Assembly: GCA_016286595.1 (NCBI GenBank)
Contig: JAEETR010000063.1
Location: 1 to 19,120 of the forward strand
DNA from: Oscillospiraceae bacterium
GTDB lineage: Bacteria > Bacillota > Clostridia > Oscillospirales > Oscillospiraceae
Reading direction: 5' to 3'
Length of the DNA stretch: 19,120 nucleotides
In this document: positions 8,248-15,100 of the stretch, piece after piece
Position numbering within the stretch: the stretch's first letter is position 1
Layout of the letters: every line of letters begins with the position of its first letter
Notes under the pieces: generated by a model
The model's database searches: none
Seen by the model: only the letters and a program-made list of their open reading frames with translations
Told to the model about the DNA's origin: nothing
Position numbers and translations under genes: made by a program

Positions 8248-8262
8248 CAATATATCAGCGTA

Positions 8263-8291
8263 ATTATACCCGCTTTACCTTCAAAAAGCAA
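8263..8291 (-). promoter_or_regulatory. Sigma-A-type promoter of the alaA-glmS-nadE array
   Basis: On the minus strand, a perfect -10 TATAAT (8263-8268) lies 17 nt from TTGCTT (8286-8291). The predicted start is near 8255, giving a leader of about 73 nt before the alaA ATG. It sits directly after the galK terminator. Confidence 0.7.
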
Positions 8292-8298
8292 GTAATTA

Positions 8299-8335
8299 TA
8301 AAAATAACGCGCCCCGCGTTCGGTACGCGGAGCGC
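8299..8335 (-). terminator. Intrinsic terminator of galK
   Basis: On the minus strand, GCGCTCCGCGT and ACGCGGGGCGC (8325-8335 and 8309-8319 in plus coordinates) form an 11-position stem with one mismatch, followed by a U-rich run (8299-8306). It lies 44 nt downstream of the galK stop. Confidence 0.85.
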
Positions 8336-8378
8336 ATATTTTCTCTTTTCCGGCATCCTCCCCCGCGGGGCCGCCGTG

Positions 8379-9602
8379 TCACATGACGATCTCCGTGCCG
8401 CCGGTGCGTCTGACGGAGAGTACCGTGCAGCTGTCGGGACCCACCAGCCGGTTCATTCCGCCGGTGAAGTAGGCGATGCGGGCGTGGGGCACCAGGGCGA
8501 GTATCGTCCCGGCGAAGCCGCCGCCGTGGATGCGGCAGGTGGCTCCCTTGCCCAGCAGCTTTCTGGCCATGGAAAGGGCAAGAGCGGCGGGCTGGTCATC
8601 CACCGCGCCGGAGGGATACACGTTCTGCAGCGCGGTCCAGCTGGACACGCTGCTGTCGCGCATGTACTGGAGGAAATCATCTATCCTGCCCCGCTCCAGG
8701 GCGTCTGCCTCCTGCAGGACCCGGTCGTTCTCCTCAAAGAAGTGGATGGCCCGCAGAAGGGCTCTGTCCCCCACCCTGCCCCGGATGGAGGGCAGCAGAG
8801 CGTAGAACTCGTCGGGGTCCGCGTGGCCGAGATGGTCCTTGCCCATAAGGGCAGCCACGGCGTTCATGTCGTTGGGTATGGCGGCGTACTCCTCGGTGAG
8901 CATCTCGTGGGACGCGCCGATCTTCACCACGCATATATCGTAGCCCGCGCCGGCAAGATCTGCCCTTATGCCGCGGACCACGGGCTTTTCCGGATCGTAG
9001 AAGTCCATGGTGGTCACGCCGCCCACGGCGGAGGCCATCTGGTCCATAAGGCCGCAGGGCTTGCCGAAATACTCGTTCTCTGCCCACTTGCCCGCCATGG
9101 CCGCCGTCTCCGCCGACACGCTGCCGCCGAAGAAGAGCCTGTCCATTATCACCGCCGTCAAAACCTCGAAGGCGGCGGAGCTGGAAAGTCCGGAGCCCAC
9201 GGGCACGCTGCTCACCACGTAGGCGTCAAAGCCCCCGGTGCGCTTGCCCCTGCGGGCGAAATAGGCCGCTATGCCCCGGATAAGGGCGGCTGAAGTCTCT
9301 TTTTCCGAGGGGACCGCGTCAAGACTGTCAAGGTTGACCGTTATGATGCCGTGGCCTTCGGACAGCACGTTTATCTCGTTTTTGCCGTTGGGAGCGGCCG
9401 CGGCCATGAAATCCAGCATCACCGCGGCGGCGATGACCCGTCCGCACTGATGGTCGGTATGGTTGCCCCCCAGCTCAACTCTGCCTGGGGCGCTGAAAAA
9501 CCGGGGTTCTCCCTTGAAATGGGCGGAATACTTCTCCCGCAGGGCGGTCAGCCGATCGATCCCCTTTTCACCGTAAAGCTGTTTCCATCCGATTGCGTCC
9601 AT
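8379..9602 (-). CDS. galK: Galactokinase
   Basis: Phosphorylates alpha-D-galactose at C1 with ATP, the first committed step of the Leloir pathway. It is a GHMP kinase of 407 residues (family about 380-400). The galactokinase signature 'PGRVELGGNHTDHQ' is at 39-52 with R41. The GHMP phosphate-binding loop 'PVGSGLSSSAA' is at 134-144, the catalytic Asp is D187 in 'CGLMDQ', and motif 3 'IHGGGFAGT' is at 359-367. The start is supported by a very strong AAAGGAGGA about 5 nt upstream. It stands without galT or galE in the window, and a good terminator follows. A weak promoter candidate lies in the 164-nt gap behind the TRIC gene. Confidence 0.96.
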   Translation of the reverse strand: MDAIGWKQLYGEKGIDRLTALREKYSAHFKGEPRFFSAPGRVELGGNHTDHQCGRVIAAAVMLDFMAAAAPNGKNEINVLSEGHGIITVNLDSLDAVPSEKETSAALIRGIAAYFARRGKRTGGFDAYVVSSVPVGSGLSSSAAFEVLTAVIMDRLFFGGSVSAETAAMAGKWAENEYFGKPCGLMDQMASAVGGVTTMDFYDPEKPVVRGIRADLAGAGYDICVVKIGASHEMLTEEYAAIPNDMNAVAALMGKDHLGHADPDEFYALLPSIRGRVGDRALLRAIHFFEENDRVLQEADALERGRIDDFLQYMRDSSVSSWTALQNVYPSGAVDDQPAALALSMARKLLGKGATCRIHGGGFAGTILALVPHARIAYFTGGMNRLVGPDSCTVLSVRRTGGTEIVM

Positions 9603-9655
9603 GTGCTCCTCCTTTATGCCGGCGGGCGCCGCGTGAGGCCCTTTTCCGCCATTTT

Positions 9656-9683
9656 ACATTATTTTACACTGTCAGCGGTCCAA
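9656..9683 (-). promoter_or_regulatory. Candidate galK promoter
   Basis: On the minus strand, TTGGAC (9678-9683) is separated by 16 nt from TAATGT (9656-9661). Both match the consensus only in part. The rest of the 164-nt gap contains the 12-bp palindrome at 9720-9731 and no gene. Confidence 0.4.
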
Positions 9684-9766
9684 TTACCATAGCCATTTGC
9701 GCCATAACGGAAGTCTAAGTGTTGATCAACATGACGACGGGGACCCGCATATGTCCCTTTCGTCTC

Positions 9767-10396
9767 CTATTTCTTCGCCCGGGGCAGCTTCCAGCGGTAC
9801 TTCGCCGCCAGCAGCCGCAGCAGGAACACCACCGCGGCCCCCGCTATCATGGATGCTCTCTGCCCCAGATACGGCCACAGCAGAGCGCACAGCGCCGCGC
9901 CTATCATGGCGGCGCAGGCGTAAAAGTGCTTGGTGAAGATGTAGGGCAGGGAGTTGCTCAGCACGTCCCGCAGAACGCCGCCGCCCACGCCGGTGATGGT
10001 GCCCAGAAACAGCACGAAAAAGAAGTTGTTCCCGTATCCGGCGGCCATGGCGGCGGACACGCCCGCCGTAGCGAAAACTCCCAGACCCACGGAGTCGAAT
10101 ATGAGCATGAACGCCTCGTATCCGTGGGTGTGGCGCTCCATGAGACGGTGCACCGCCGGGAAGAACACCACCAGCGACACGCCGATGGCCGTCAGCGCGT
10201 ATACGGGCTCCCGGAACATCACCGGAGGCACGGCGCCTATTATGCAGTCCCGCAGGACGCCGCCGCCGCAGGCGGTGACCACGCCCAGTACGCACACGCC
10301 CAGCAGGTCCATTCCCTTTTTTATGCCCTTGAGGGCGCCGGAGGCGGCAAACGATACCGTTCCGATGAGCTCAAGGACCAGAAGAAACGTCTCCAT
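9767..10396 (-). CDS. TRIC-type cation channel family protein (UPF0126, YicG/YadS-like)
   Basis: A 209-residue integral membrane protein made of two tandem UPF0126 repeats. Each repeat carries the diagnostic 'GGGVLRD' (44-50 and 138-144), within 'VVTACGGGVLRD' and 'TITGVGGGVLRD'. Each repeat is followed by a hydrophobic helix pair, giving about seven transmembrane segments. Known of the family: prokaryotic homologues of the trimeric intracellular cation channel, permeable to K+ or Na+, with unclear physiology; some members have been proposed to carry amino acids. The ribosome binding site is poor, but the ATG is the first residue of helix 1 and a near-perfect promoter lies about 80 nt upstream, so the start is accepted. 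It is divergent from the ferredoxin-domain aldo/keto reductase. Confidence 0.92.
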   Translation of the reverse strand: METFLLVLELIGTVSFAASGALKGIKKGMDLLGVCVLGVVTACGGGVLRDCIIGAVPPVMFREPVYALTAIGVSLVVFFPAVHRLMERHTHGYEAFMLIFDSVGLGVFATAGVSAAMAAGYGNNFFFVLFLGTITGVGGGVLRDVLSNSLPYIFTKHFYACAAMIGAALCALLWPYLGQRASMIAGAAVVFLLRLLAAKYRWKLPRAKK

Positions 10397-10474
10397 TTTA
10401 CAGTCAAAGCCTCTATTATCCGCGTTTTCGCGCCGTTTTCCTCCGAAAGGGAGGCTTTCGGCCGCTTCAATGGC

Positions 10475-10503
10475 ATTATACTTTCACCCCGCGGTTAAGT
10501 CAA
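10475..10503 (-). promoter_or_regulatory. Promoter of the TRIC-family gene
   Basis: On the minus strand, TTGACT (10498-10503), 17 nt, TATAAT (10475-10480). The leader of about 70 nt contains a CCGAAAG/CTTTCGG hairpin (about 10443-10461). Confidence 0.75.
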
Positions 10504-10555
10504 ACACATTATCTCCCGCCGCGCCGTTATTTCCCACAATAATGGCGATAATCCC

Positions 10556-10583
10556 TTGACTTGCCCGGTACCGGTTATATAAT
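10556..10583 (+). promoter_or_regulatory. Promoter of the ferredoxin-domain aldo/keto reductase and probably the flavoenzyme genes
   Basis: TTGACT (10556-10561), 16 nt, TATAAT (10578-10583), facing right. The leader of about 70 nt includes a short inverted repeat TTGTGC/GCACAA (10596-10610) just past the expected start site, which could be an operator. It is arranged back to back with the TRIC gene promoter. Confidence 0.75.
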
Positions 10584-10659
10584 ATATGTGTATAATTGTG
10601 CCCTGCACAACATTATTCCCGCCGGGCTGACACCGGCATCACATTCAGGAGGAAAGGTA

Positions 10660-11799
10660 ATGGTATTCAAAGATTTCCAGGGGAAGAAGATATCCCTTCT
10701 CGGCATGGGCAACATGCGTCTTCCCACCGACGGCGAGGAGCGCACCTCCCCCATCAACTACGAAAAGGCGTGCGAGATAATAGACTACGTGTACTCCCAC
10801 GGCGTGAACTATTTCGACACCGCCCACATGTACCACAACGGCCAGTCCGAGATATTCATCGGAAAGGCCCTGGCCCGGTATCCCAGAGACAGCTTCTATC
10901 TGGCCACCAAGTACCCCGGCTTCAATCTCCAGCCCGACACCGACGTGTCCATCATCTTTGAGGAGCAGCTGAGGAAGTGCGGCGTGGACTACTTCGACTT
11001 CTATCTGCTGCACAACGTCAACGACTCCACCATCAACAACTACATGTCCAACCCCGGCGCCATCGAGTACTTCAAGGAGCAGAAGAGGCTGGGCCGCATC
11101 CGTCATTTCGGCTTCTCCTGCCACTCCAACCTGGAGAACCTGAAGAAGATGCTGGACTGGCAGGACTGCTGGGAGTTCGTGCAGATCCAGTGCAACTACC
11201 TTGACTGGACCCTGCAGGACGCCAAGGGCAAGTACGAGGAACTGACGAGACGGGGCATCCCCGTGATAGTCATGGAACCCTGCCGCGGCGGCCGTCTGGC
11301 CACCCTGGGCGAGGAGGCCGACGCCATGCTCAAGGCCGCCCGTCCCGACGACACCATCGCCTCCTGGGCCTTCCGCTTCATAAAGAGCCTGCCCAACGTG
11401 CAGGTTTGTCTGTCCGGCATGACCACCATGGACCAGGCCATAGACAACGTAAAGACCTTCTCCACCGAGGAGACCATGAGCCAGGCCGATTCCGACCTGC
11501 TGCAGGGCGCTCTGGCCGAGATGATGCGCCACTACTCCGCCCCCTGCACGGCCTGCCGCTACTGCTGCGACGGCTGCCCCGTGGGTCTTGATATCCCCGC
11601 TCTCATGGCCATCTACAACGAGGTGGCCCTCGACCCCGATTTCGACAGCTATCAGAAGATGCTGCAGCTGGACGTGCAGCCTTCCGAGTGCGTCGGCTGC
11701 GGTCAGTGCGCCAGCGTGTGCCCCCAGAGCATCGACATTCCCGGCATAATGCAGAAGCTGGCGGACTTCGCCGTTCAGATGGAGTCCCGCCGCAGATAA
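10660..11799 (+). CDS. Aldo/keto reductase with C-terminal 2[4Fe-4S] ferredoxin domain
   Basis: A 379-residue oxidoreductase of the COG1453 type. Residues 1 to about 280 form the aldo/keto reductase barrel, with the expected catalytic tetrad D53, Y58 ('FDTAHMYHNGQSE'), K84 ('LATKYPG') and H118 ('YLLHN'). Residues about 290-360 carry two ferredoxin motifs, C296-x2-C299-x2-C302-x3-C306-P and C344-x2-C347-x2-C350-x3-C354-P, enough for two [4Fe-4S] clusters. The ATG at 10660 is chosen because AGGAGG (10647-10652) lies 7 nt before it and the aldo/keto reductase fold starts there ('FQGKKISLLGMGNMRLP'). A longer reading from a TTG at 10561 would overlap the promoter. Members of this family are widespread in anaerobes with unproven substrates. 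Coupling of carbonyl reduction to low-potential electron carriers is the inference. Flavoenzyme genes follow after 90 nt. Confidence 0.93.
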   Translation: MVFKDFQGKKISLLGMGNMRLPTDGEERTSPINYEKACEIIDYVYSHGVNYFDTAHMYHNGQSEIFIGKALARYPRDSFYLATKYPGFNLQPDTDVSIIFEEQLRKCGVDYFDFYLLHNVNDSTINNYMSNPGAIEYFKEQKRLGRIRHFGFSCHSNLENLKKMLDWQDCWEFVQIQCNYLDWTLQDAKGKYEELTRRGIPVIVMEPCRGGRLATLGEEADAMLKAARPDDTIASWAFRFIKSLPNVQVCLSGMTTMDQAIDNVKTFSTEETMSQADSDLLQGALAEMMRHYSAPCTACRYCCDGCPVGLDIPALMAIYNEVALDPDFDSYQKMLQLDVQPSECVGCGQCASVCPQSIDIPGIMQKLADFAVQMESRRR

Positions 11800-11805
11800 C
11801 GTACA

Positions 11806-11866
11806 TATCGCTCCGCCGAGCGATAATAATAAAGAACCGGGGTGAGGAAGGGCGACCTTCCTCACC
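11806..11866 (+). other. Two perfect hairpins between the ferredoxin-domain reductase and the flavoenzyme genes
   Basis: Hairpin 1 is TATCGCTC/GAGCGATA with loop CGCC (11806-11825), followed by an A/T-rich run. Hairpin 2 is GGTGAGGAAGG/CCTTCCTCACC (11841-11866) closed by GCGA, a GNRA tetraloop. Neither has a U-tract, and the ribosome binding site of the next gene begins 8 nt after hairpin 2. They are more likely RNA processing, stability or attenuating elements than terminators. Confidence 0.7.
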
Positions 11867-11889
11867 TCGTGACAGGAAGGTGAAGTAAT

Positions 11890-13317
11890 ATGTATGACGT
11901 GGCGATAATCGGCTGCGGCGTCATCGGCGCGGCTACCGCCTATCAGCTGTCCCGGTACGATCTGAAGATCGCCGTGTTCGAGGCGAACAACGACGTAGCC
12001 GCGGCCACCACCAAGGCCAATTCCGCCATCATCCACGCCGGGTACGACCCGGTCCCCGGCACCCTCACCGCGAAGCTCAACGTGGAGGGCAACGCCATGA
12101 CGGAGGAGATATGCGCGAAGCTCTCCGTCCCCTACAAAAAGGTGGGCTCTCTGGTGCTCTCCTTCGAGCCGGAAAACGACGCCATGCTGGAGGAGCTTCT
12201 GCGCAGGGCGAAGGCCAACGGCGTTCCCCACGCGGCGATCCTCACCCGTGACGAGGCCCTGGCCATCGAGCCCAACCTCAACCCGGAGATACGCGGCGCT
12301 CTCTACACCCCCGATTCCGGCATAATCTGCCCCTGGGAGTACGCCCTTGCCATGGCGGAGACGGCCGTTAGGAACGGCACCGAGCTCTTCCTCTCCTGCC
12401 CCGTGACCGGCCTTGCTCCGGAAGACAGCGGCTACGTCATCACCACCCCCAAGGGCACGTACCGGGCGAAGTACGTCATCAACGCCGCCGGCGTCCACGC
12501 CGACGACGTCCACGCCCTTCTGGAGGAGCCTGATTTCAGGATAACCCCCCGCCGCGGCCAGTACTATCTGCTGGACAAGAGCGAGGGCGGCGTGGTGAAG
12601 CACACCATATTCCAGTGCCCCACGAAGATGGGCAAGGGCATTCTCGTGTCCCCCACCGTCCACGGCAACCTTATCGTGGGTCCCGACGCGGAGGACCTCA
12701 CCGACAAGGCCGACGTGTCCGTCACCGCCGCCGGTCTTGTGATGCTAGGCAATATGGCCCGCCTGAGCGTCCCCACGCTGACCACCCGCAACAACATCCG
12801 CAACTTCGCCGGTCTGCGGGCCGAGAGCGACAGCGAGGATTTCATCATCCGCGAGAGCGAAAACTTCCCCGGCTTCTTCGATCTGGCCGGAATCCGCTCT
12901 CCCGGTCTCACCGCCTCCCCCGCCATCGGCAGATACACCGTCGGTCTTCTGGAAAAGGCCGGCGCAAAGCTGACGGAGAAAAAGGATTTCATCGACCACC
13001 GGGAGCGCATCGTGTTCCGGGACCTGCCCTTTGCCGAGCAGCAGAAGCTGGTGGAGAAGGATCCCCGCTACGGCCGCATAATCTGCCGCTGCGAGACGAT
13101 AACCGAGGGCGAGATCCTTGACACCTTCAAGACCCCCATACCCCCCGTGAGCATCAACGGCGTGAAGCGCCGGTGCAACGCGGGCATGGGCCGGTGCCAG
13201 GGCGGCTTCTGCAGCCCGAGAGTTCACGCCATAATCGCCCGCGAGCTGGGCATCCCCATGGAGCAGGTGCTTATGGAGGATGAGGGCACGTTCATAGTGC
13301 AGGGGGAGACGAAATGA
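11890..13317 (+). CDS. FAD-dependent oxidoreductase, anaerobic glycerol-3-phosphate dehydrogenase (GlpA)-like, with BFD [2Fe-2S] tail
   Basis: A 475-residue DAO-fold flavoprotein. The FAD-binding G8-C-G-V-I-G13 with E31 opens the protein ('VAIIGCGVIGAATAYQL'), and 'TTKANSAIIHAGYDP' (40-54) is the conserved flavin/substrate segment of the GlpA/GlpD and L-2-hydroxyglutarate oxidase group. The C-terminal 85 residues form a BFD-like [2Fe-2S] domain: C399-R-C401 and C429, C436, C441 in 'RRCNAGMGRCQGGFC'. It starts at ATG 11890 behind GGAAGGTGA and overlaps the next gene by 4 nt (ATGA), so the two are translationally coupled. Known context: GlpA-like, GlpB-like and DUF1667 genes form a conserved set in anaerobes such as Thermotoga and clostridia, usually near glpK. 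Here no glpK or glpF is present, so glycerol-3-phosphate is likely but not proven as substrate. Confidence 0.88.
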   Translation: MYDVAIIGCGVIGAATAYQLSRYDLKIAVFEANNDVAAATTKANSAIIHAGYDPVPGTLTAKLNVEGNAMTEEICAKLSVPYKKVGSLVLSFEPENDAMLEELLRRAKANGVPHAAILTRDEALAIEPNLNPEIRGALYTPDSGIICPWEYALAMAETAVRNGTELFLSCPVTGLAPEDSGYVITTPKGTYRAKYVINAAGVHADDVHALLEEPDFRITPRRGQYYLLDKSEGGVVKHTIFQCPTKMGKGILVSPTVHGNLIVGPDAEDLTDKADVSVTAAGLVMLGNMARLSVPTLTTRNNIRNFAGLRAESDSEDFIIRESENFPGFFDLAGIRSPGLTASPAIGRYTVGLLEKAGAKLTEKKDFIDHRERIVFRDLPFAEQQKLVEKDPRYGRIICRCETITEGEILDTFKTPIPPVSINGVKRRCNAGMGRCQGGFCSPRVHAIIARELGIPMEQVLMEDEGTFIVQGETK

Positions 13318-14573
13318 AGGATTACGAACTTATAGTCGTGGGCGGAGGCCCCGCCGGTCTCGCCGCCGCCGCAGGCGCCTGGGAGGCAGGACTGAGAAAG
13401 ATCCTCATAGTCGAGCGCGACGTGGAGCTGGGCGGCATCCTCAACCAGTGCATCCACAACGGCTTCGGCCTGCACTACTTCAAGGAGGAGCTGACCGGCC
13501 CCGAGTACGCCGGAAGATTCATCAAGCGCCTTGCCGGCACCGATATAGAGGTGCTGTCCGACACCATGGTGCTGGACGTGACCGAAGGTCCCGCCGTGCT
13601 GGTGTCCGGGCGCGAGTGCGGCTGCAGGCTCATCCAGGCCGACAGCGTGGTGCTGGCCATGGGCTGCCGTGAGCGTACCCGGGGCGCCATATCCATCCCC
13701 GGTTCCCGTCCCGCCGGCATATTCACCGCCGGCACCGCCCAGAGATATATAAACATCGAGGGCTACATGGTGGGCTCCCGGGTAGTCATACTGGGCAGCG
13801 GCGACATCGGCCTTATAATGGCCCGCCGCCTCACCCTGGAGGGCGCGAAGGTCCTGGCCTGCGTGGAGGTCATGCCTCACCCCGGCGGACTTTCCAGAAA
13901 TATCGCCCAGTGCCTCAACGACTTCAACATTCCCCTGTATCTGTCCCACACCGTCACCGATATCATCGGAAAGGACAGAGTGGAAAAGGTCATAGTGTCC
14001 CAGGTGGACGAGCGCCGCCGTCCCATCCCCGGCACGGAGATGGAGTTCGAGTGCGACACTCTGCTGCTGAGCGTGGGCCTTATCCCCGAGAACGAGCTGT
14101 CCCGCCGGGCGGGCATAGAGATAGATCCCCGCACCAACGGCCCCGTGGTCTACGGGTCCATGGAGACCAGCATGCCCGGCGTTTTCGCCTGCGGCAACGT
14201 GGTCCACGTCCACGATCTGGTGGACAACGTCTCCGACGAGGGTGAGCGGGCGGGACGTTCCGCCGCCGAATACGTCCTGGGCGGCGACAAAGACGCCGCC
14301 CCGGACGGCAAGGCGGTCAGCCTCAAAAACGGCGAGGGCGTCACCTACACCGTGCCTCAGCACATCTATCCCTCCGCCGGCGCCGCCGACGTGTATTTCC
14401 GCGTGGCCCATACCTTCGACAAGTCCGTCATAAGGGTGCTGGACGACGGTGAGGAGGTCCTCTCCTTCCGCCGGGCCAGGATGGCCCCCGGCGAGATGGA
14501 GAAGATAACCATCCCCGCCGACAAGGCCGCCGCCCTTAAGGGCACCGTCACAGTTCTTGCACAGGAGGCGTAA
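13314..14573 (+). CDS. FAD/NAD(P)-dependent oxidoreductase, GlpB-like partner of the upstream flavoprotein
   Basis: A 419-residue pyridine-nucleotide-disulphide-type flavoenzyme. The first dinucleotide-binding site is G10-G-G-P-A-G15 ('LIVVGGGPAGLAAAA'). 'ILNQCIHNGFGLHYF' (42-56) and 'AMGCRERTRG' (115-124) are conserved blocks of this family. The second Rossmann site is G161-S-G-D-I-G166 and the C-terminal FAD contact is 'PGVFACGNVVHVHDLVD' (288-304). The normal redox-active CxxxxC disulphide is not seen. In sets of this type the protein probably passes electrons from the GlpA-like subunit to NAD(P)+ or another acceptor (inference). The start codon overlaps the previous stop (ATGA) with GGGGGAG 5 nt upstream. 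The end of the gene carries the AGGAGG of the DUF1667 gene. Confidence 0.88.
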   Translation: MKDYELIVVGGGPAGLAAAAGAWEAGLRKILIVERDVELGGILNQCIHNGFGLHYFKEELTGPEYAGRFIKRLAGTDIEVLSDTMVLDVTEGPAVLVSGRECGCRLIQADSVVLAMGCRERTRGAISIPGSRPAGIFTAGTAQRYINIEGYMVGSRVVILGSGDIGLIMARRLTLEGAKVLACVEVMPHPGGLSRNIAQCLNDFNIPLYLSHTVTDIIGKDRVEKVIVSQVDERRRPIPGTEMEFECDTLLLSVGLIPENELSRRAGIEIDPRTNGPVVYGSMETSMPGVFACGNVVHVHDLVDNVSDEGERAGRSAAEYVLGGDKDAAPDGKAVSLKNGEGVTYTVPQHIYPSAGAADVYFRVAHTFDKSVIRVLDDGEEVLSFRRARMAPGEMEKITIPADKAAALKGTVTVLAQEA

Positions 14574-14576
14574 AAA

Positions 14577-14927
14577 ATGGCTCATGAATTCATCTGCACC
14601 GTTTGTCCCCGGGGCTGCCATCTCCGTGTGGACGACGATATGAACGTTACGGGCAACTCCTGCCCCAGAGGCGTCAAGTACGCCATCGCCGAGGTCACGG
14701 CACCCACCCGGGTGGTGACCAGCACCGTGCGCATAAACGGCGCGGCCCTGCGCCGCTGCCCCGTGCGCACCGCCGCCCCCATCCCCAAGGGGCTCATGGG
14801 CGAGGCCGTGAAGGCCCTGAGCGACGTGACCCTCACCGCACCGGTGGAGACCGGGGACGTGGTCATCGCCGACGTGCTGGGCACCGGCGTGGACTTTATC
14901 GCCACCAAGACCTTCGCCAAGGTGTGA
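14577..14927 (+). CDS. DUF1667 protein, small cysteine-rich partner of the flavoenzyme pair
   Basis: 116 residues of the DUF1667 family. Five cysteines are conserved in position: C7-x2-C10-x3-C14 ('ICTVCPRGCHL'), C29-P ('GNSCPRG') and C61-P ('RRCPVRT'). This pattern suggests binding of an Fe-S cluster or zinc. The family is almost always encoded next to GlpA/GlpB-like flavoproteins, so a role as electron-transfer or assembly subunit of that complex is likely, but its biochemical function is not established. It starts 3 nt after the previous stop, with AGGAGG (14563-14568) inside the upstream gene, so the three genes behave as one translational unit. Confidence 0.9.
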   Translation: MAHEFICTVCPRGCHLRVDDDMNVTGNSCPRGVKYAIAEVTAPTRVVTSTVRINGAALRRCPVRTAAPIPKGLMGEAVKALSDVTLTAPVETGDVVIADVLGTGVDFIATKTFAKV

Positions 14928-14952
14928 CTTCCGGCGGTTACGGCGCCGACGC

Positions 14953-14971
14953 GGATAAATTTGCGATTTAT
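14953..14971 (+). other. Weak hairpin after the DUF1667 gene
   Basis: GATAAAT/ATTTATC with a 5-nt loop. It is A/T-rich with no clear U-tract and so a poor terminator; readthrough into the next gene is possible. Confidence 0.35.
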
Positions 14972-14994
14972 CACGGCTTTATCACATAAAAGCG

Positions 14995-15023
14995 TTGACT
15001 TGCGCCGCCCGGGATGATAAAAT
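14995..15023 (+). promoter_or_regulatory. Promoter of the second aldo/keto reductase
   Basis: TTGACT (14995-15000), 17 nt, TAAAAT (15018-15023). The predicted start is near 15030, giving a leader of about 70 nt. Confidence 0.75.
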
Positions 15024-15036
15024 TAACACAAGTATG

Positions 15037-15053
15037 CGTTTAGTCCATAAACG
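15037..15053 (+). promoter_or_regulatory. Inverted repeat just past the transcription start, possible operator
   Basis: CGTTTA (15037-15042) and TAAACG (15048-15053) around a 5-nt centre, roughly 7-23 nt inside the expected transcript of the aldo/keto reductase. Position and symmetry suit a repressor site; a chance repeat of this length cannot be excluded. Confidence 0.35.
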
Positions 15054-15100
15054 TGGTATCTGTAACGTAATTTATTATTTTATCAAAGGAGTGGAACAGA

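Noticed and set aside
10561..10659. Upstream TTG start extending the ferredoxin-domain reductase by 33 residues
   Set aside because: The extension begins inside the -35 element and includes the -10 box, while an AGGAGG-supported ATG lies at 10660 where the conserved fold begins.
10645..12663. Long minus-strand open frame (over 600 codons) opposite the ferredoxin-domain reductase and the GlpA-like gene
   Set aside because: It is a product of the C/G-rich third codon positions of the real plus-strand genes; its translation is rich in G, V, H and A without any recognisable domain, and there is no ribosome binding site.
13224..14621. Long minus-strand open frame opposite the GlpB-like gene
   Set aside because: Low-complexity shadow of the conserved flavoenzyme; it spans gene borders and has no supporting signals.
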